In this document: positions 1 to 7,373 of the stretch, one piece after another | Layout: each line of letters begins with the position of its first letter | How positions within the stretch are numbered: position 1 is the first letter of the stretch | Assembly: GCF_003931565.1 (NCBI RefSeq) | Contig: NZ_RRYI01000001.1 | Span: 248,001-312,000, forward strand | Direction: 5' to 3' | DNA: 64,000 bases | Origin: Caulobacter sp. 602-1 | GTDB lineage: Bacteria > Pseudomonadota > Alphaproteobacteria > Caulobacterales > Caulobacteraceae | Notes under the pieces: model-generated | Databases searched by the model: none | What the model was told of the DNA's origin: nothing | What the model saw: only the letters and a program-made list of their open reading frames with translations | Translations under genes and position numbers: made by a program

Positions 1-1
1 C

Positions 2-499
2 TGGGGCGGGACGGTGATCACCCAGGCCGGGACAGATCCGAAGGTCAAGGCGCTGGTCTATGTCGCCGCCTTCGCCAACAGCGATGGCCAGTCGGGCGGC
101 GACCTCGTCGGCGCCTACGAAAAGCCCCCGGCCCTGAGCACCGCGGTCGACGACGGCCAAGGTTTCCTGCGACAGAGCGAGGCGGGCGTCCTTGAGAACT
201 TCGCGCCGGACATCCCCAAGGTCGAGGCCAGGACCTTGGCGGTGACGCAAGGGCCGCTGGCGGCCAGCACCTTCGGCGACAAGGTCACCGACGCGGCGTG
301 GAAGACGCGACCCTCCTGGTACATCGTCTCGGCCAACGACCGGGTCATCAACCCTCAGATGGAGCGTGACCTGGCCAAGAAGATCAACGCCAAGACCACG
401 GTCCTGGCCGCCAGCCACGTGTCGCTCCTGTCGCACCCGGCCGAAGTCGCCGCGGTGATCGAAGACGCCGTCAAGTCGGTGCAGGCCCAGGCCCGCTGA
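2..499 (+). CDS. Alpha/beta hydrolase, C-terminal part (gene starts before the window)
   Basis: Reading frame 2 is open from the window edge and ends at TGA 497-499. The first residues, WGGTVITQAG, are what normally follows the nucleophile serine in a GHSxGG elbow, so the window cuts the gene just after the catalytic serine. The acid (SANDRV) and the catalytic histidine (AASHVSLLSHP) of the triad are present. This fits the small alpha/beta hydrolase family often annotated as a putative esterase. The N-terminal half and signal peptide, if any, cannot be seen. Substrate is unknown. It lies 53 bp before an ene-reductase on the same strand and could share its transcript. Confidence 0.8.
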   Translation, partial: WGGTVITQAGTDPKVKALVYVAAFANSDGQSGGDLVGAYEKPPALSTAVDDGQGFLRQSEAGVLENFAPDIPKVEARTLAVTQGPLAASTFGDKVTDAAWKTRPSWYIVSANDRVINPQMERDLAKKINAKTTVLAASHVSLLSHPAEVAAVIEDAVKSVQAQAR

Positions 500-552
500 C
501 AACCGCGCCGGGCTCCTCGCCGAGCCCGGCGCTCGTCCCTGCGAAGGCGACC

Positions 553-1653
553 ATGACCGCAAGTTCCCTGTTCCAGCCGATCCGCCTGGCCGACCTGGCC
601 CTGGCCAATCGCATCGTGGTGGCGCCCATGTGCCAGTATTCCGCCAAGAGCGGCGAGGCTGGCGCGTGGCACCAGATGCACCTTGGCCAGATGGCCGTTT
701 CCGGCGCGGGTCTGGTGATTCTCGAGGCCACCGCCGTGGCCCCGGAAGGTCGGATCAGCGCCGCCGACCTTGGCCTCTATTCCGACGAGACGGCCAAGGC
801 CCTGGGCGATGTGCTCGCAGCCGTCCGCGCCTGGTCGCCCACGCCCCTTGGCGTGCAGCTCTCCCATGCCGGCCGCAAGGCTTCGGTTCATCCTCCCTGG
901 ACCGGCGGGGCGCAACTTTCGCTCGCCGAGGGCGGCTGGCGGACGCTCGCGCCGTCGCCGCTCGCCTTTCGTCACGATCGCACGACGCCCCTGTCGCTCG
1001 ACGCGGACGGCCTCGCCCGGGTGCGCGCCCAGTTCGCCGCCGCGGCCCGGCGCGCGGCGATGCTGGGCCTGGACCTGATCGAAATCCATGCCGCCCACGG
1101 ATATCTGCTCCACCAGTTCCTCTCGCCGCTGGCGAACCAGCGCGATGACGCCTACGGCGGCTCGCTCGAAAATCGCATGCGCCTGCCGCTGGAAGTCTTC
1201 GAGGCGGTTCGCGAGGCCTTCCCGGCCGGACGGCCCGTCGGGGTGCGCCTGTCGGCCACCGACTGGGTCGCCGGCGGCTGGGACCTAGAGCAGACGCTGG
1301 CGCTCGCTCAGGCGCTCGCCGCGCGCGGCGCGGACTACCTGCACATCTCCTCGGGCGGTCTTTCGCCCGATCAGGCGATCGCGCCCTATCCCGGTTATCA
1401 GGTCCCCTTCGCCCGGGCCGTGCGCCAGGTGGTCAACATTCCGGTCATCGCGGTGGGCTTGATCACCGAGCCCGAGCATGCGGACGCCATTATCGGCGTC
1501 GGCGACGCCGACCTCGTGGGCCTTGCCCGGGCCATGCTCTACGACCCGCGCTGGCCGTGGCATGCGGCCGCCAAGCTTGGCGCCAGCGTGCACGTTCCCA
1601 GCCAATACCTTCGCTGCCAGCCCCGGCGCTTTCCCGACCTCTTCATCCCCTGA
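553..1653 (+). CDS. NADH:flavin oxidoreductase, Old Yellow Enzyme family (YqjM class)
   Basis: A 366-residue FMN-dependent ene-reductase expected to reduce activated C=C bonds of enones, nitro-compounds or similar electrophiles with NAD(P)H in the cytoplasm. The thermophilic-like (YqjM) subclass is shown by APMCQYSA near the N-terminus: Cys27 and Tyr29 correspond to the redox-tuning Cys and Tyr of that class. The substrate-binding pair HAAH (His179, His182) is followed by the family hallmark NQRDDAYGGSLENR. The TIM-barrel phosphate-binding end (AVGLI...GLARAMLYDPRWPWHAA) is intact. Length is normal for the family. The next gene starts 13 bp downstream, so the two are probably co-transcribed. 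Confidence 0.93.
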   Translation: MTASSLFQPIRLADLALANRIVVAPMCQYSAKSGEAGAWHQMHLGQMAVSGAGLVILEATAVAPEGRISAADLGLYSDETAKALGDVLAAVRAWSPTPLGVQLSHAGRKASVHPPWTGGAQLSLAEGGWRTLAPSPLAFRHDRTTPLSLDADGLARVRAQFAAAARRAAMLGLDLIEIHAAHGYLLHQFLSPLANQRDDAYGGSLENRMRLPLEVFEAVREAFPAGRPVGVRLSATDWVAGGWDLEQTLALAQALAARGADYLHISSGGLSPDQAIAPYPGYQVPFARAVRQVVNIPVIAVGLITEPEHADAIIGVGDADLVGLARAMLYDPRWPWHAAAKLGASVHVPSQYLRCQPRRFPDLFIP

Positions 1654-1666
1654 CAAGGACGCCGCC

Positions 1667-2635
1667 ATGCGCTCGTATTTCTTCGTGACCGCCGCCGCGG
1701 CGGTGTTGATGGCGATGGCCCCGCCTGCGGTGCAGCCCGCCCGGGCCGGCGCGCCCCAGGCCCACGCCCAGGCGCCGGGCTTCTATCGCTACAGTCTGGG
1801 AGACTACGAGGTCACCGCGCTGCTGGATGGCACCCATGGGGTCGACGTCGACAAACTGGCGGTGGGCGCCAAACCGGGCGAGGTCGAGAGGCTGCTTGCG
1901 CGCTCACACATGACCTCTCCGGTCGAAGGCATGATCAACGCCTTCCTGATCAACACCGGCGACAAGCTCATCCTCATCGACACCGGCGCGGGCGAACTCT
2001 ACGGCAAGGACGGCGGCCTGCTGCTGGCCAACCTGGCCGCCGCCGGCTACCGGCCCGACCAGATCGACGAGATCTACCTCACCCACCTGCACCGCGATCA
2101 TGTGGGCGGGGTGATGCTGAAGGGCCAGGCCGTCTTCCCCAGGGCCGTGATCCACGCCTCCAAGCGCGACGCAGACTTCTGGCTGGACGACGGCAATCGT
2201 AGCAAAGCCGCCCCCTTCCTGGGGCCGATGTTCGACGGCGCCCAGCAGGTGCTGGCGCCCTATATCGCCCAAGGCCGCTTCAGGACCTTTTCCGAGAATG
2301 AGGAGGTCGCTCCAGGCATTCGCGCAATCCTCTCTCCAGGCCATACGCCGGGTCACGCCTACTACGCGGTCGAAAGCAAGGGGCAGAAACTCCTGATCTG
2401 GGGCGACACGGTTCATTTCGCGCCGGTCCAGTTCGAGGATCCCGCCGTGGCGATCCGCTATGACAGCGACGACAAGGCGGCGATCGCCGCACGCCAGAGT
2501 GTCTTCGCCGACGCGGCCGCCAAGGGTTACCTTATAGCAGCCGCCCATATCTCGTTCCCAGGCCTTGGCTATGTGCGCGACGCCGGGGCAGGACGCTTCA
2601 TCTGGACGCCGGTCAACTATAGCCTGAACCGGTAG
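1667..2635 (+). CDS. Secreted metallo-beta-lactamase-fold hydrolase
   Basis: 322 residues. The N-terminus (MRSYFFVTAAAAVLMAM, then a run ending in AHAQ) is a Sec signal peptide, so the protein is probably periplasmic. The zinc motif is complete: HLHRDH at His140-His145, a downstream SPGHTPGH, GDTVH for the bridging Asp, and AAHISFPG for the last His. Chosen start is ATG 1667, which follows the stop of the ene-reductase by 13 bp with an AAGGA-like ribosome site. It belongs to the lactonase/quorum-quenching-like branch of the superfamily, but the substrate cannot be told from sequence. A close paralogue lies at 16747-17694 on the other strand. Confidence 0.9.
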   Translation: MRSYFFVTAAAAVLMAMAPPAVQPARAGAPQAHAQAPGFYRYSLGDYEVTALLDGTHGVDVDKLAVGAKPGEVERLLARSHMTSPVEGMINAFLINTGDKLILIDTGAGELYGKDGGLLLANLAAAGYRPDQIDEIYLTHLHRDHVGGVMLKGQAVFPRAVIHASKRDADFWLDDGNRSKAAPFLGPMFDGAQQVLAPYIAQGRFRTFSENEEVAPGIRAILSPGHTPGHAYYAVESKGQKLLIWGDTVHFAPVQFEDPAVAIRYDSDDKAAIAARQSVFADAAAKGYLIAAAHISFPGLGYVRDAGAGRFIWTPVNYSLNR

Positions 2636-2748
2636 CGCGGCCCGTTAGGACCGGCATAGGCCGAAGACTGTCGAGGCGACGGCCGTCCAAGTGCCGCCTC
2701 GGCGACCACCTGCTGACCAGGTCGAATCCCTAGCTGTGGACGGCGCCC

Positions 2749-3363
2749 TCATTCACGCGGATCCGGCGTTCCCGCGACGGCGCGGCGAAAGGCGTCCGCG
2801 GCCTTGGCCAAGTGCGCTGGGCTGGCGGCGAACCGCCAGCAGACCAGGGGGCTGGGTGGGGAAAACCCCAGCGCCGCCAGCCGCCGAGCGGCTCGCGCGC
2901 TCTGGGCGATGCCGGTCACCATGGCTTGGCTCAGGTTCTCGTCGCCGTCGGGAACCAGGCCGCCGTCCAGGATGCTGGGCGCGAAGGCGATCGATTGAGC
3001 CCCTAGCAGCATGGCGGTGTCGAAGGTGCGGCGGGTGGCGTTCGCCAACACTTCCGGTGCGAACTCGCTTGGCTCGCCTAGGCCGACGACCAGGATCGCG
3101 CCGGACATGATCGGCGCGGGCGGGTGGCGAATGAGGATCGAGCTCGAGGCCGCGCCCGTGAAGACGCCCTCGTCCCGCAGGCGGGTCGGAACCCTTTGCA
3201 GGGCGCGGTCCAGATGCTCCATGCCCCCGGCCAGGCGCGACACCTCTCGCGTGAAGAGGCCCGCAACCGCCAGGTCGACGGCCGCGGTGACGGCGTCGAC
3301 GGCGGCCACCTCGATGTCGATGCCCGCCACGCGTCCAACCCAACGGCGCTCTGGTCCCGTCAT
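2749..3363 (-). CDS. Hypothetical protein resembling the N-terminal domain of M17 leucyl aminopeptidases
   Basis: About 204 residues from the only in-frame ATG. The middle (GAILVVGLGEPSEFAPEVL, then about 20 residues, then GAQSIAFAPSILDGG) looks like the macro-like N-terminal domain of cytosolic aminopeptidases, but no M17 catalytic domain follows. The frame stays open upstream of the ATG and reads protein-like (FGAPTLGPVDRKLLLPDRAPD) back to the stop of the neighbouring hydrolase. The true start may therefore lie upstream at a non-ATG codon, or the gene may have lost its 5' end. No clear ribosome-binding site precedes the ATG. Function is unknown. Confidence 0.55.
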   Translation of the reverse strand: MTGPERRWVGRVAGIDIEVAAVDAVTAAVDLAVAGLFTREVSRLAGGMEHLDRALQRVPTRLRDEGVFTGAASSSILIRHPPAPIMSGAILVVGLGEPSEFAPEVLANATRRTFDTAMLLGAQSIAFAPSILDGGLVPDGDENLSQAMVTGIAQSARAARRLAALGFSPPSPLVCWRFAASPAHLAKAADAFRRAVAGTPDPRE

Positions 3364-3428
3364 GTCCGGGGCGCGATCCGGCAGGAGGAGCTTGCGGTCG
3401 ACAGGGCCGAGCGTCGGCGCACCAAAGC

Positions 3429-4322
3429 CTAGCCTTCCCAGGGGGCGAGGAAGTCGAGCAACAGGCGATTGACCTCCTCGGGACGCTCTTCCTGCGGGAG
3501 GTGTCCGCAGCGCTGGATCGCCGCCGTCCGCAGGTCAGAGGCCATTTCCGCCCAGATCGCGGCCATGTCGAACATCTCGCCCACCGCGTAGAAATTGGCG
3601 CCCCACAGCGACAGCGTCGGCGCGGAGATCTTCACGTCGGCGTCCACTTGGTCCTGGGCCAGATCCTCGGCGTTGGCGCGATAGTCCAGCATGGCGCCAT
3701 GCACCGCGCCGGGGCGCCGATAGGCCGCCACGTAGGTGTCGAAGGCCTCGCCCGAGATCGCGTGGGGATCGTAGCACCAGTCGGAGAAGAAGTGACGAAG
3801 CCACAGATCCTCACGCCCGGCGATCAGCGCCTCGGGGAGATCGGGAACTAGGTGGAAGAGGAAGAACCAGTAGGCCTTGGCCACGGCGGGCTTCATCTCG
3901 CGCGCGACAATTCGCGTGGGCACATTGTCCATCACCACCAGGCGATCGATCAGGCCAGGATGGTCCTTGGCGAACCGGGTGGCGACGCGGGCGCCGCGAT
4001 CGTGGCCGACAATGGCGGCCTTCTCGATGCCGAGCTCGGCCATCAGCGCGCGAACGTCATTGGCCATGGTGCGCTTGTCGTAACCGGTCGAGGGTCTGTC
4101 GGTCTCGCCGTAGCCACGAAGATCGGGCGCTATGACGCGATATTTCGCGGCCAGAACCGGGATCTGGTAGCGCCAGGCGTAGGAGGTCTCGGGAAAGCCG
4201 TGCAACAGGATCACCGGCGGGCCCTCGCCCGCCGCCAGATAGTGCTGGCGAATGCCGTTGGCGCGTACGGTATGGCTTTCGGCTTGAATCATTGTGTTCA
4301 TCCAGGGCGGCGTGGAGGTCAC
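3429..4322 (-). CDS. Alpha/beta hydrolase, haloacetate dehalogenase / epoxide hydrolase type
   Basis: 297 residues. The nucleophile elbow is GHDRGA with Asp108 as nucleophile, typical of haloalkane and haloacetate dehalogenases and epoxide hydrolases. LHGFPET supplies the oxyanion region, and CGHLPQEE carries the general-base His. GHDRGARVATRFAKDHP is closest in style to haloacetate dehalogenases, with two Arg after the Asp. The start is taken as GTG 4322 because it overlaps by four bases (GTGA) the stop of an upstream coding remnant. ATGs at 4301 and 4292 are alternatives that would shorten the N-terminus. Cytoplasmic. The native substrate may be a haloacid or an ester. Confidence 0.85.
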   Translation of the reverse strand: MTSTPPWMNTMIQAESHTVRANGIRQHYLAAGEGPPVILLHGFPETSYAWRYQIPVLAAKYRVIAPDLRGYGETDRPSTGYDKRTMANDVRALMAELGIEKAAIVGHDRGARVATRFAKDHPGLIDRLVVMDNVPTRIVAREMKPAVAKAYWFFLFHLVPDLPEALIAGREDLWLRHFFSDWCYDPHAISGEAFDTYVAAYRRPGAVHGAMLDYRANAEDLAQDQVDADVKISAPTLSLWGANFYAVGEMFDMAAIWAEMASDLRTAAIQRCGHLPQEERPEEVNRLLLDFLAPWEG

Positions 4323-4441
4323 GCCTTGGGAAAGTAGAAGCGGCCCGACGCCGTCGAGATCTTGACCGCCGGGTGGCGGCCAGGGCTTGCTTCAATCTCT
4401 GCAAATTTGCTCCGGGCGCCGGTAAACGACGTCAGTGGCCG
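4319..4441 (-). pseudogene. 3'-terminal remnant of an unidentified gene
   Basis: This short open stretch ends in EIEASPGRHPAVKISTAS then GRFYFPKA and a TGA that overlaps the GTG start of the dehalogenase-like gene by four bases. Such overlap is the normal arrangement of translationally coupled genes. The frame is closed by a stop only a few codons upstream and overlaps the DUF1275 remnant in another frame. I infer the C-terminal tail of a gene whose body was deleted. The parent family was not recognised. Confidence 0.4.
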
Positions 4442-4604
4442 TCAAAGCGCCGCCGCTGGCGCCCTGAATCATCGCTGCGCCGAACGTGCCGGTGACGTGC
4501 GCCGTGAAAAGACCCTGCAGCGCCAGAAACCCCGCCGTGTCGACAGAGCCGCCGTTGAAGCTCATCACCAGCGGCAGGCTGAGGGATCGGGCCATGGTCA
4601 CCAT
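4392..4604 (-). pseudogene. DUF1275 (YoaK-like) membrane protein, 5' fragment only
   Basis: The first 45 or so codons encode the start of a DUF1275 protein: LPLVMSFNGGSVDTAGF, then LALQGLFTAHVTG, which in the family continues as TGNFV and about 170 further residues. Here homology stops after HVTGTFGAA and an unrelated tail ends at a TGA, giving only 70 residues. ATG 4604 (or 4595) overlaps the TGA of the alginate-export-type gene, so this was the last gene of that operon. It is best read as truncated by a deletion that joined it to the remnant at 4319-4441. Confidence 0.7.
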
Positions 4605-6022
4605 CCAAACTTAAGTTCGACGCCGAGGTAGTCGCTGTCACGACCGCCGACATCGCGGATGGACCGGCCGACCTCGTAGTGGACCGCCTCGATCAGGCCG
4701 GTCAGATGCGCGTTGAAGACATAGTCGGCGTGGACCTGGCCGTAGGCGCCCGTCCAGCGTCCGCCGACCCCCGCCGAACCGGGGAGGGCGATGTTGGGCG
4801 CCGTGTAGATCGCGTCTCGGGTCGTCTGGCGCCATTGACCCGCCACGGCCATCTGCACCGAGAGCCTGGCGTTGGGCTTGACCGTCACCGACGGGCGAAC
4901 GTGCGTCAGGTTGACGTAACCGGTGTAGGCGGCCTTGGTGAAATAGACGCCGTTGGGGAAGAGCGGGTTGAAGGTCTCGACCTTGCCGTCGCCCTTGTGG
5001 CGATCGCCGCTGGCCGCGTCGATCTGAAGGCCCAGGCGCGGCGTCCAGGTCACGTTCTTGAGCGTGTATCCGCCGATGGCGCCCAGCGCCCAGGCGCGGA
5101 CCTGGCTTGGCCCTACCGAGCCGCGCTGGGCCATGCCCTCCACGTCCCAGTCCAGCGCCCCGACCGTGCCGGCGTAGCGCGCGTCGAAGACGTCGCGGTC
5201 CTCTTCGCCCGCGGCGTCGCCATAGCGGGCCGAGGAGCGCGCATAGCGCGCGTAGTAGGCCGACAGCTCGTTGGTCCCCAGGACATGGCGCTCGACGCGC
5301 AGCATGTCGAAGCGGAAGTGGCCGCTGGAGGTGTCATCGAAGGCCTTGTGGTCGGCGTACTGCACCGGCTGACTCAGAAAGCCGAGGATCCGCCACGGAC
5401 CGGTCTCCCAATCGGCCCACACCGCGTCGAACGATTGCCGTACGGCGGGTCCGTCCCGCGAGGAGATGAACCGCTGCTTGTCGAACGCCATGTCCTGGCG
5501 CCCGACCCTGGCCTTGAACGTCCCTTGGGCGGTGGTGTTCTCATAGGCGACGAAGGCCAGGCGCAGGTCGAGCCGGTTCTGGTCGGCGCCGCCGCGCTGG
5601 CGCTTTCCGAATGCGCGCACGTCTTCGAGCTGGGTGAAGACCTCCCAGTTCTCGCCCAGCCGGGCGTCAGCATGCGCCTGGAGGCGCTGAAGCAGGTAGG
5701 TGTCGTCGGATCCGGTGACGCCGAACGCCGCGGCGTTGTTGGTCTCGACGCGTTCACGCAGGGTCGCGCCCAGGGTGAGATATCCGGCGTCGCCCAGCGG
5801 CAGATACTTCAGGCGGTCGAGCGGCTCGGTGCGGAGGGCGGGATTGGCAAGGGCCGACCAGTCCTCCTGCCAGCGGTTGGTCTTGATCGCCGGACGGGCA
5901 GGCGACTTCACGGCGCTGTCGGTCGTGCTCTCCGACGCGGCCGTCTGCGCATGCGCGCCGCTGGCCAGAGACATGCCGGCGGCGAGCAGAAGTCCCGCGA
6001 AGTGATGTCGGGCTGGCGACAT
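4598..6022 (-). CDS. Alginate-export-family (AlgE-like) outer-membrane porin
   Basis: 474 residues. The signal peptide (MSPARHHFAGLLLAAGMS, cleaved near AHAQ) is followed by a mature domain rich in alternating aromatic/polar strands and ending in an outer-membrane-type final strand (YLGVELKFGW). Motifs such as LGATLRERVE, FTQLEDVRAFGKRQ, VGRQDMAFDKQRFISSRDGPAVRQSFD are those of the alginate_exp family, where Arg-rich strands line an anion-selective pore. Start ATG 6022 is 2 bp after the VOC gene stop. In this operon it is more likely an uptake channel for a small organic acid than an alginate exporter, since no alginate synthesis genes are near. That role is inference. Confidence 0.88.
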   Translation of the reverse strand: MSPARHHFAGLLLAAGMSLASGAHAQTAASESTTDSAVKSPARPAIKTNRWQEDWSALANPALRTEPLDRLKYLPLGDAGYLTLGATLRERVETNNAAAFGVTGSDDTYLLQRLQAHADARLGENWEVFTQLEDVRAFGKRQRGGADQNRLDLRLAFVAYENTTAQGTFKARVGRQDMAFDKQRFISSRDGPAVRQSFDAVWADWETGPWRILGFLSQPVQYADHKAFDDTSSGHFRFDMLRVERHVLGTNELSAYYARYARSSARYGDAAGEEDRDVFDARYAGTVGALDWDVEGMAQRGSVGPSQVRAWALGAIGGYTLKNVTWTPRLGLQIDAASGDRHKGDGKVETFNPLFPNGVYFTKAAYTGYVNLTHVRPSVTVKPNARLSVQMAVAGQWRQTTRDAIYTAPNIALPGSAGVGGRWTGAYGQVHADYVFNAHLTGLIEAVHYEVGRSIRDVGGRDSDYLGVELKFGW

Positions 6023-6024
6023 GA

Positions 6025-6915
6025 TCAACGCCGCCCGGCGTGGATCTCGGCGATGTAGCCGCCGGGGAAGCTCACCATCGCGCTGCGGCGATCCTGGAGG
6101 TCCTGTGGTTCGACCAGCACCTGGACGCCGAGGCTGCGGGCCTTGGCGAGCGTAGCGTCGAGGTCGGCGACCTCGTAGCCGGTCATCTCGCGACCGTACG
6201 GGAACGGCAAGTGGCCGTCGGTGACCATGACGGTCAGCTTGCCGAAATTGGAGCTCACCCGAACCCGGCGGAAGGTCTCCGCGGGACGGCCGATCTCCCG
6301 GGCCGAAGCCTTGGCGTCGTCGTCGACGATCCGTCCATGGGAGAAGGCGACGAAGCTCTTGAGAAAGGCGTCCGCGCGGTCCCTCGACACATAGACCCGG
6401 TTCTCCGGAAGGGTCTCGAACGCCGGATAGTCCGGCGTCTTCGTGTGCCAGTAGAGCTGGGTGTTGACGCCGCCTGGCCATTGGATGACGGCGTCGCGTC
6501 CGATGGGGTCGGGAAAGGGCTCGACGATCACGTCCGCGCCGGCGGCGCGGGCGGCCTTGACCGCCACGTCCATGTCTTCGACCAGATAGCCGGTCCGTTC
6601 GGCGCCGAACGGATAGGGCGCGGGCGTCTTGAAGCCGAACAGGGACACGGTCCCGACGGGCGTCTGCAGGAGCTGGGACGTGGTGCTGCTGGGCGTGGGC
6701 GTCACCGTGGCGACCACTTGCCGGGTGCTCCTGCCGCCGAAGACGCCGATAAACGCCGCCACGAAGGCGTCGACGTCCTGGGGCGCGACGTAGACATGGG
6801 TCGTGTCGTATTGCGGCGCGACGGCGACCATCGGCGTAGCGGCGGGCCGGGCGCTTGCCGCCATGGGCGCGTTGAGCGCCAGAGCGGCGGCCAGAACGAG
6901 GGAAGAAAGACGCAT
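6025..6915 (-). CDS. Exported double VOC (glyoxalase-fold) protein
   Basis: 296 residues with a Sec signal peptide (MRLSSLVLAAALALNAPMAA). Two VOC-type modules follow. The first runs from DTTHVYVAP to GGVNTQLYWHT, the second from ENRVYVSRDRADAF to GGYIAEIHAG. Each ends with the strand that normally carries a metal-ligand Glu or equivalent. VOC proteins include glyoxalases, ring-cleaving dioxygenases and binding proteins, so no reaction can be assigned. Export to the periplasm is unusual for this fold. It sits 15 bp after DoxX and 2 bp before the porin, within one operon. Confidence 0.85.
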   Translation of the reverse strand: MRLSSLVLAAALALNAPMAASARPAATPMVAVAPQYDTTHVYVAPQDVDAFVAAFIGVFGGRSTRQVVATVTPTPSSTTSQLLQTPVGTVSLFGFKTPAPYPFGAERTGYLVEDMDVAVKAARAAGADVIVEPFPDPIGRDAVIQWPGGVNTQLYWHTKTPDYPAFETLPENRVYVSRDRADAFLKSFVAFSHGRIVDDDAKASAREIGRPAETFRRVRVSSNFGKLTVMVTDGHLPFPYGREMTGYEVADLDATLAKARSLGVQVLVEPQDLQDRRSAMVSFPGGYIAEIHAGRR

Positions 6916-6930
6916 GGGGAAATCCTGTCG

Positions 6931-7373
6931 TCAGGCGCGCGCGCCGGCGTCGCGGCCTTTGAGGTCGTGCCAGGCGACGAGCAGAAACCCGCCGACCAGG
7001 CCCAGATGTTCGAAGAAGCCGTTGGTCGCGGCGAAGCGTTCTGGCGGGGCCATCTCCCAGAACCGGTTGACCAGGAAGGTCGCCATGATGGTGAAACCCG
7101 CGAGGGCCAGCGCGCCGAGCCACCGCAGTCGTCCCGCCAGAATGAGCGCTGAGGCGCCGATCTCCAGGACGATGACCGCCGCGGCTAGAGGCGCGGCCGG
7201 CGCCAGGCCGAAATGCTCCATCTCGACCAGGGCGCTCGGGAAGTCGAAGGCCTTGGTCAGCCCGCCCTGCAGATACGCCGCGCAGAGGCCGAGCAAGGCG
7301 ATCCATCGCACCCAAGGCGCGAGGTAGGCGCGTCCCGCGCTCGGCCAAGAAGGGCGGGGGTGTCCATGGTCAT
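6931..7373 (-). CDS. DoxX family membrane protein (apparent one-base frameshift near the start)
   Basis: The protein body (YLAPWVRWIALLGLCAAY, LQGGLTKAFDFPSALVEMEHFG, four hydrophobic segments) is a DoxX protein of about 145 residues, an inner-membrane family often co-operonic with oxidoreductases. The natural start, ATG 7373, overlaps the amidohydrolase TGA by four bases (ATGA) but is out of frame with the body. One extra base in the five-G run at 7356-7360 would restore MTMDTPRPSWPSAGRAYLAPW. As given, that ATG leads to a short product. The intact frame could only start at GTG 7311, giving 126 residues. The cause may be sequencing error, slippage or a real mutation. Confidence 0.75.

Noticed and set aside
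5107..5469. Long plus-strand frames across the AlgE-type, VOC and amidohydrolase genes
   Set aside because: They are Arg/Gly/Ala-rich antisense shadows typical of high-GC DNA, and the minus-strand products have clear domains.
4598..6022. Alginate biosynthesis locus
   Set aside because: Only the porin-like family member is present, with no alg synthesis or epimerase genes nearby.
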